A DNA stretch of 10,261 nucleotides from CAIWGV01 sp964515175 (GTDB taxonomy: Bacteria > Pseudomonadota > Alphaproteobacteria > UBA7879 > UBA5542): the NCBI GenBank assembly GCA_964515175.1, contig CAZEUR010000040.1, positions 1-10,261 of the forward strand, given 5' to 3'. The notes below the pieces were generated by a model. The model was not told the origin of the DNA. It worked only from the letters and a program-made list of their open reading frames with translations, and searched no databases. This document shows positions 6,097-10,261 of the stretch, piece by piece (positions within the stretch are counted from its first letter, which is position 1; each line of letters starts with the position of its first letter). The position numbers were made by a program, and so were the translations under genes.

Positions 6097-6229
6097 CCTG
6101 AAACCCTTACTGAATAAAGAAAAATTAAGCTTGAGTAAAATTGACAAAAAGGATGACCTTTTGACTCTTAATCAATTGGTCACAGGTTCGAATCCTGTCG
6201 CGCCCACCAGTCCTAATAAGGGTTTCAGG
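6097..6229. repeat. 13-base perfect inverted repeat flanking the tRNA fragment
   Basis: CCTGAAACCCTTA (6097-6109) is exactly the reverse complement of TAAGGGTTTCAGG (6217-6229). The arms lie about 50 bases before and 8 bases after the tRNA-Lys fragment. The arms could be recombination-protein sites or mark a rearrangement at the junction. There is no T run, so termination is not suggested. Confidence 0.5.
6161..6209 (+). pseudogene. 3' fragment of tRNA-Lys(CTT) with CCA, probable attR core
   Basis: These 49 bases fold as the 3' part of a tRNA. A four-pair anticodon stem (TTGA 6161-6164, TCAA 6172-6175) closes a seven-base loop with anticodon CTT at 6167-6169. The variable loop is followed by a perfect T-arm (ACAGG, TTCGAAT, CCTGT; 6182-6198), the acceptor strand CGCGCCC (6199-6205), discriminator A and encoded CCA. 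No D-arm or 5' acceptor strand precedes it: likeness to tRNA-Lys stops at 6161, where the next expected stem pair becomes T-T. It is thus not a working tRNA. With the integrase gene on its 5' side, it is best read as the duplicated att core left when the element entered a tRNA-Lys gene. The intact copy should lie at the other end of the element. Confidence 0.85.
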
Positions 6230-6303
6230 GATTTGAAGGATCTCGAGATCTTCCTCCGTGCTACCATGGTGTTCTTTCTGGTTCTATTGGCGCCTTAAGG
6301 ATT

Positions 6304-6411
6304 GACCTTAAAAAGGCTCTCCAAAAATATAACTCCTATAGACCTCATAATGCCTTGAAATGCCTCACCCCTTTGGCATGCATTAACACTGTTCTCAAGG
6401 TCGCTGCTTAG
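6304..6411 (+). pseudogene. C-terminal remnant of an IS3/IS481-type transposase
   Basis: An open frame ending at TAG (6409-6411) encodes DLKKALQKYNSYRPHNAL followed by KCLTPLACINTVLK. The Y-N-x-x-R-P-H-x-A-L-x-x-L-T-P signature is the hallmark C-terminal end of integrase-core (rve) transposases of the IS3 and IS481 families. No start codon, DDE catalytic core or upstream half is present. Two Cys residues sit where Gly and Tyr are common, which hints at decay. The IS end is probably the sequence between the stop and about 6435, abutting the amidase gene. Confidence 0.65.
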
Positions 6412-6428
6412 TCTCATATGTTGTGAAC

Positions 6429-7205
6429 TCATACACCAAACATCTGTGCTGCTCGGCTGAGGATTTCTCGTGTTTTATAATCGGGACCCTCTCCCAAAGA
6501 CTTTGGGCAGAAGTGACGTTGGAAAGCAAGCAGAGTAAATTCTGTTTCTTCATCGCACTCTCCCGTTTGGGGCACTTTGTACCCAATGGTATGAAGAAGC
6601 TTTTGAATATCTCGTATTTCTGTGGGGGGAGGATCCTTTTCCGGAAGAAACCAAGTGATGAGAAAATCATGGAAAATCAAATCAGCTAAACTTAAAGCCC
6701 ATTTCCAAATGGAATTTGTTTTTGGCCACAACCCAATCCCATCCTTCGCGAGTCCTTTCCAATCAAACAATTCGCCGGGATCTTTTTTGCGGTCTGGGGC
6801 CACATCTGAGTGACCAATGATATTATAATTGGGAATCTCATAACGGGTGCGGATGTCTTGGATGAGTTCCTTTAGCGCAGCCATTTGTGCTTTTGGAAAG
6901 AGAACAAGCTTGCCCGCTGCGTGGCCTGGGTTATCCATTTCAATGCCAATGGAATATTGATTGAGGGAATCTCGTCCGCGCCAATGGCTGATGCCAGCGT
7001 GATGAGCTGTTTTGTTTTCTGGGACAAGCCGATAAATTTCTCCCGTTTTTGCAATCAGGTAATGAGCGCTGACTTTCGCCTTTGGATCACAGAGACGTTC
7101 CAATGCAGATTCAGCCGTCGGCATGTCTGTATAGTGAATAATAATCATATCCGGATCTTGGATACGGGCAGAAAAATTAGGAGAGGGGCGATCAATAATT
7201 TTCAT
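6429..7205 (-). CDS. N-acetylmuramoyl-L-alanine amidase with peptidoglycan-binding domain (AmpD/AmiD-like)
   Basis: This 258-residue zinc amidase would cut the bond between MurNAc (or anhydroMurNAc) and the stem peptide in wall turnover. The Amidase_2 domain spans residues about 15-150: zinc ligands His24 (IIIHYT), His132 (GHSD) and Asp142 (KKDPG), with Glu89 (SIGIEMDN) and Lys140 or Lys141 as likely catalytic residues. HYLIAKTGEIYRLV and TAHHAG are also family hallmarks. Residues about 195-252 form a PG_binding_1 three-helix domain (IRDIQKLLHTIGY, AFQRHF). The layout is that of AmiD, but there is no signal peptide or lipobox, so as annotated it is cytosolic like AmpD and may act in recycling. 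AGGA lies eight bases before the ATG. The last codons may come from an abutting IS end. It is divergent from cca with 45 bases between. Confidence 0.9.
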   Translation of the reverse strand: MKIIDRPSPNFSARIQDPDMIIIHYTDMPTAESALERLCDPKAKVSAHYLIAKTGEIYRLVPENKTAHHAGISHWRGRDSLNQYSIGIEMDNPGHAAGKLVLFPKAQMAALKELIQDIRTRYEIPNYNIIGHSDVAPDRKKDPGELFDWKGLAKDGIGLWPKTNSIWKWALSLADLIFHDFLITWFLPEKDPPPTEIRDIQKLLHTIGYKVPQTGECDEETEFTLLAFQRHFCPKSLGEGPDYKTREILSRAAQMFGV

Positions 7206-7250
7206 ATAAACATTCCTGTGCTACTATCAAAAATAACATACGGGTGAATT

Positions 7251-8492
7251 TTGGAAAAGTTTAAACTATCAATTGTGCCTTATAAAAAAATTATCCAAGC
7301 GGTGACCTTGGCAGGGGGTAGGTTCGTTTTTGTGGGGGGCTGTGTGAGGGACGCCTATCTGGAGAATCCTTGCAAAGACTATGATGCCGAGGTCTACGGC
7401 TTGCCTCTTGATGAGCTGCAACGGGTACTCAGCACTGTGGATGTAGTTTCAGAAGTGGGAAAAAGTTTTGGGGTTCTTAAGCTTAAGAACTATAACATTG
7501 ATATCTCTGTGCCTCGATTTGATACCAAGATTTCGGAAGGACACCGCGGGTTTTCTGTGAAGGTGGATTACAGTATCTCCTTTAAAGAAGCCGCTAGGCG
7601 TCGGGATCTGACAATCAACAGCATGGGATACGATCCCGTGAAAGAGGAACTTCTGGATCCTTTTCATGGTTTAAAAGATTTGTACCAAGGGATTTTGAGG
7701 GCCACGGATCCCAAGACTTTTCCAGAAGATCCCTTGCGCGGGCTTCGGGTGGCTCAATTTTCTGCCCGCTTCCTTATGCAGCCAGATGAACAGCTCAAAC
7801 AACTCTGTCAGAGGCTGGATTTGGGAGAATTGCCGGCGGAACGTCTGCTCGAAGAATTCCGGAAACTTTTGTTAAAGGGGGTTAGCCCTTCCTGGGGGCT
7901 CGAATTTCTAGAAGATACAAAACTTCTTCATCAGATTTTGCCAGAGATTGCGGGATTGTCTCAGCATGCTTGGGAAGACGCTATGCATGCCGTGGACGAG
8001 GGAGCACAGGGAAGGGATTCTTTTAAAGGGGATGTTCGATTTGAATGTATGCTGAGCCTTATGCTCAGCACTCTTTCTGTGTCCCAGGCAAAAGCGATAT
8101 TGAAAAGACTAAAGGTGCCCAATAAAACGGCATCCCAAGTCAAAGTTCTTTTGCAGGAATGCCACAGCGTTGCAAATCTCAAAGAAAAATCAGACTATCT
8201 GTGGGCGGGCAAGCGCCTTTTGGATGAGAGGTTGGATTGGCAGACGCTCTTGGGGCTTCTTAAAATAACTTTGAAAGAAAGCAGTGAACTGACGCATTTG
8301 CAACGGTCTCTTCTGACGTCTGGGGCGCTGAATGTGCATAATATCGTGCCAGTTGTTCAAGGGAAACATCTGATGCTTCGCGGGATTCAACCAGGTCCCG
8401 CTTATAAAAAAATGTTACAGGAGTGTTTGCAGATCCAATATGCGGAAGGATTGCAAGACGCCAGTGGTATTCTGGATCGAGTTTTAAAGTAA
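7251..8492 (+). CDS. cca: CCA-adding tRNA nucleotidyltransferase
   Basis: This 413-residue class II nucleotidyltransferase adds or repairs the CCA end of tRNAs using CTP and ATP. The head motif GGCVRD is at residues 29-34, the metal-binding pair Asp43 and Asp45 lies in CKDYDAEVYG, and a third acidic residue is in NIDISVPR. RRRDLTINSM (116-125) and the flexible-neck and base-selecting region DPLRGLRVAQFSARF (160-173) follow. A short distance later the chain becomes a helical body and tail. The HD phosphohydrolase motif of E. coli Cca is not clearly kept (SQHAWEDAMHAVDEG at about 240-254). The start is TTG: an in-frame TGA at 7245 rules out anything earlier, and GGGTGA gives only a weak ribosome-binding site. 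A poly(A) polymerase of the same family cannot be excluded, but the length and motifs favour Cca. Confidence 0.9.
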   Translation: MEKFKLSIVPYKKIIQAVTLAGGRFVFVGGCVRDAYLENPCKDYDAEVYGLPLDELQRVLSTVDVVSEVGKSFGVLKLKNYNIDISVPRFDTKISEGHRGFSVKVDYSISFKEAARRRDLTINSMGYDPVKEELLDPFHGLKDLYQGILRATDPKTFPEDPLRGLRVAQFSARFLMQPDEQLKQLCQRLDLGELPAERLLEEFRKLLLKGVSPSWGLEFLEDTKLLHQILPEIAGLSQHAWEDAMHAVDEGAQGRDSFKGDVRFECMLSLMLSTLSVSQAKAILKRLKVPNKTASQVKVLLQECHSVANLKEKSDYLWAGKRLLDERLDWQTLLGLLKITLKESSELTHLQRSLLTSGALNVHNIVPVVQGKHLMLRGIQPGPAYKKMLQECLQIQYAEGLQDASGILDRVLK

Positions 8493-9119
8493 TGGAGAAT
8501 TGATGCGATCTGTAAAAGTATTCACTGCGTGGCGATTATAGTCTTTCCAGCCACTTAAGAGGACATGATAGCCGGCCGCATCTTTCGTAAGCCGTATTTG
8601 GGCTTCATTTTCATACAGAGAAAGATCTTGAACGAGAGAAATCGGAGGGCTTCCTTCAAAAAGAGCCGCCACCTTAAATTCCAACCGTGTAATGGTAGGA
8701 AAAGCTCTCCAAATTGCCTTGGCATACGCCATCCCATTTTGGAGAGAGGAACCAATAAGGACCTCCACGTCATCTGTATTTGGCATTTGAGAAAATTGAG
8801 TGTCGAATTCGGGATGGCGATAGGCATGGGCTTGGATCATGGCATCTGCTTCTATGTTAGTCCATAAATCTCCCATGGTTATCTTGTATCCCACTTCTTC
8901 AAAGCTGGCGATTGCTTCGCGGAAAGAGAAGGTATAGCTTTTGACTTCTCTTTCTGTTTTTAATGGATCATCGGGAAAAGTGCCATAGTATTTGGCCTTT
9001 ACGACTACATGTTGAGGTTTTTCTCCTTCAATAAGATTGAAGAGAATGATATCGATGGCATGAACGGAATCGCTCGCTCCACAAACAAGTATAAAAAATA
9101 AAGTCCAAAATTTTTTCAT
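8484..9119 (-). CDS. Exported protein of unknown function
   Basis: I do not recognise this 211-residue protein. It starts with a clear Sec signal peptide, MKKFWTLFFILVCGASDSVHA, with cleavage expected after VHA at residue 21. The Cys at 13 is not in a lipobox context. The mature part is mixed and soluble (IDIILFNLIEGEKPQ, YYGTFPDDP, then SFREAIASFEEVGYKITMGDLW), with no membrane helix or catalytic motif, so it is probably periplasmic. The signal peptide fixes the start at 9119; a longer open frame upstream would run into mipZ and has no signal. No strong ribosome-binding site is visible. It converges on cca with a 9-base overlap of the coding ends, and it is divergent from mipZ across 117 bases. 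Confidence 0.75.
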   Translation of the reverse strand: MKKFWTLFFILVCGASDSVHAIDIILFNLIEGEKPQHVVVKAKYYGTFPDDPLKTEREVKSYTFSFREAIASFEEVGYKITMGDLWTNIEADAMIQAHAYRHPEFDTQFSQMPNTDDVEVLIGSSLQNGMAYAKAIWRAFPTITRLEFKVAALFEGSPPISLVQDLSLYENEAQIRLTKDAAGYHVLLSGWKDYNRHAVNTFTDRINSPLL

Positions 9120-9236
9120 AAAGATTTTTTCATAAAAATATATAACATTTTTATAAGTAGTAACCCTCTCTAAATTTTTCAACCCTTTTTGATAAAAAGA
9201 CTTCTTTCTTTTTAAAAAAACCTCTATGATGGAGCC

Positions 9237-10079
9237 ATGATTCAAGCAACAACAAACATGAAAAAACCTTATGTCATTGTCCTTGGCAATGAAAAAGGAG
9301 GTACGGGAAAATCCACAACGGCGATGCATATTATTGCGTCTCTGTTGCATTTAGGGTTTCGCGTGGGAAGCATTGACGTGGATGCCCGGCAAGGGACTTT
9401 GACCCGTTATATCAATAATCGTCGCGAATATGCCAAGAAGAATGGGGTAGCTCTCCCGATGACAGACCACTTTCCTTTGCTGAAAAGTGAAAAAGATTCT
9501 GTGGTTGAGGCACAAGCGGAAGATAAAAAGAATTTAGAAGAGGTTTTGGGGCAGCTCAAAGGCCACGATTTCATCGTGGCAGATACCCCTGGAAACGATC
9601 TGCATTTATCCCGATTGGTGCATTCTCATGCGGATACGTTGATTACACCTTTGAATGATAGTTTCGTGGATTTAGATGTGCTGGTGCATCTGAAGGCCGA
9701 TTCTTTGGATCTAGAAAAGCCTAGTATTTATGCGGATTGGGTGTGGGAACAAAAGAAGCAGAAAGCCATGCGCGATAGGTCTTCCATGGATTGGATAGTT
9801 CTGCGGAATCGTTTGTCCCATGTGCAGGCGCACAATAAGCAGAAAATGGAACAAGTTCTGGATACGTTGTCTAAGCGTCTGGCGTTCCGGACCGTGCGGG
9901 GATTCAGTGAGCGGGTGATTTTTCGCGAATTGTTTTTGTCAGGCATTACTTTATTGGATTTAAAGGCTATGAATGTGCCTTTGCAGTTGTCCCATGTGGC
10001 GGCCAAGCAAGAGTTGAGAGATCTAATTGCCTGTATCAATTTGCCAATGCTACAAGAAAAAGTGACGGCGTCATTCTAA
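9237..10079 (+). CDS. mipZ: Division-site regulator MipZ (ParA-family ATPase)
   Basis: This 280-residue P-loop ATPase of the ParA/MinD group shows the deviant Walker A KGGTGKST (residues 20-27) within VIVLGNEKGG, a typical MipZ context. The switch motif IDVDARQGTLTRYINNRREY (46-65, with the Arg-rich continuation) and Walker B-like VADTPGND (114-121) follow. In Caulobacter, MipZ binds ParB at the origin and forms a gradient that inhibits FtsZ polymerisation near the poles, placing division at mid-cell in bacteria lacking MinCD. Its length is close to Caulobacter MipZ. The ATG at 9237 follows GGAG very closely (two bases), and a second in-frame ATG at 9258 lacks any ribosome-binding site. A TATGAT at 9225-9230 resembles a -10 box. 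No parB is in the window. Chromosomal ParA is the main alternative but fits less well. Confidence 0.9.
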   Translation: MIQATTNMKKPYVIVLGNEKGGTGKSTTAMHIIASLLHLGFRVGSIDVDARQGTLTRYINNRREYAKKNGVALPMTDHFPLLKSEKDSVVEAQAEDKKNLEEVLGQLKGHDFIVADTPGNDLHLSRLVHSHADTLITPLNDSFVDLDVLVHLKADSLDLEKPSIYADWVWEQKKQKAMRDRSSMDWIVLRNRLSHVQAHNKQKMEQVLDTLSKRLAFRTVRGFSERVIFRELFLSGITLLDLKAMNVPLQLSHVAAKQELRDLIACINLPMLQEKVTASF

Positions 10080-10261
10080 TAATTATCTTGAGGTATATAA
10101 ACCTCGTAAGAAGCTGCCTAAATGTTCTATATTTTTCAGGAAAAATTCAGAATTTATTCCAAATAGGATTTTAGTTATACCCATTGAAAATGATTTAAGA
10201 ATAAATTAACGTCAATTCGGGATTAGAGATGGGAGGAATGGGCATAAGGGCTTGATTTTTT

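Larger units (their letters stand above)
1172..6209. mobile_element. Integrative element with integrase, AlpA, Rep helicase and iterons (left end unknown)
   Basis: The right boundary is taken as the end of the tRNA-Lys 3' fragment next to a P4-type integrase. The element's own genes are the integrase, a 344-residue unknown, an AlpA-like regulator and a RepA-like helicase, all on the - strand, plus a + strand TPR lipoprotein. Iteron-like repeats lie beyond the helicase stop. The layout integrase, AlpA, Rep, origin matches phage satellites and small integrative elements in outline. No phage structural, packaging, conjugation or relaxase gene is visible here. The left end given is only the first iteron. 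No second copy of the 49-base att core occurs in the window, so the true left end is either upstream of base 1 or eroded. The membrane gene pair at 59-1140 may be inside or outside it. Confidence 0.5.

Noticed and set aside
6196..6202. TGTCGCG inside the tRNA fragment as a further iteron
   Set aside because: It is the ordinary junction of the T-arm and acceptor strand, isolated and far from the heptamer cluster.
6161..6209. Functional tRNA, intron-split tRNA or tmRNA 3' end
   Set aside because: There is no D-arm or 5' acceptor strand upstream, the break is not at the usual intron position, and the CTT anticodon loop is that of tRNA-Lys.
6239..6250. Perfect palindrome GATCTCGAGATC as a terminator
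   Set aside because: There is no T run after it and a 12-base palindrome alone has no clear role; it may be chance.
9120..9350. N-terminal extension of the exported protein up to 9350
   Set aside because: It overlaps mipZ and would bury the clear signal peptide that begins at 9119.
10090..10105. GAGGT/ACCTC hairpin as the mipZ terminator
   Set aside because: The stem is only five pairs and no T run follows.

Overview
The window looks like a chromosomal segment of an alphaproteobacterium. The main pointer is a MipZ-type ParA ATPase at the right end, a division regulator known essentially from Alphaproteobacteria. The AT-leaning composition, sparse ribosome-binding sites and degraded transposase would suit a host-associated lineage such as Holosporales or Rickettsiales, but that placement is inference.

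Left part (1-1140): two overlapping + strand genes for unrecognised membrane proteins. It is unclear whether they belong to the host or to the element that follows.

Middle part (about 1172-6209): an integrative genetic element. From right to left on the - strand it carries a P4-type tyrosine integrase with a complete catalytic set, an unrecognised 344-residue protein, an AlpA/excisionase-like small DNA-binding protein, and a RepA-like hexameric helicase of the AAA_25 type with its own C-terminal helix-turn-helix. A TPR lipoprotein gene on the + strand sits between the integrase and the 344-residue gene as likely cargo. Directly downstream of the helicase gene, bases 1172-1378 hold eleven copies of a TGTCGCA-like heptamer in both orientations, in two groups around a repeat-free stretch. 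This is what an iteron-type replication origin would look like. The integrase gene begins about 180 bases from the last 49 bases of a tRNA-Lys(CTT) gene including CCA (6161-6209), which has no 5' half: the usual scar (attR) of integration into a tRNA 3' end. Four GTGCTACC repeats lie between integrase and tRNA fragment and a fifth lies beyond it, so they may be integrase arm sites. The order integrase, AlpA, Rep, iterons recalls phage satellites (P4, Gram-negative PICIs, SaPIs), but no capsid or packaging gene is visible. The matching intact tRNA-Lys end is not in the window.

Right part (6210-10261): probable host chromosome. It begins with a decayed transposase C-terminus (6304-6411). Next come a zinc-dependent N-acetylmuramoyl-L-alanine amidase with a peptidoglycan-binding domain, a divergent CCA-adding enzyme, a small exported protein of unknown function that converges on and overlaps the cca end, and mipZ. 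The last 182 bases (10080-10261) show no gene and no convincing terminator.

How the parts fit: the AlpA-helicase operon and the iterons would handle excision control and replication of the element, while the integrase and tRNA site handle its movement. The right-hand genes serve wall turnover, tRNA maturation and division-site placement.
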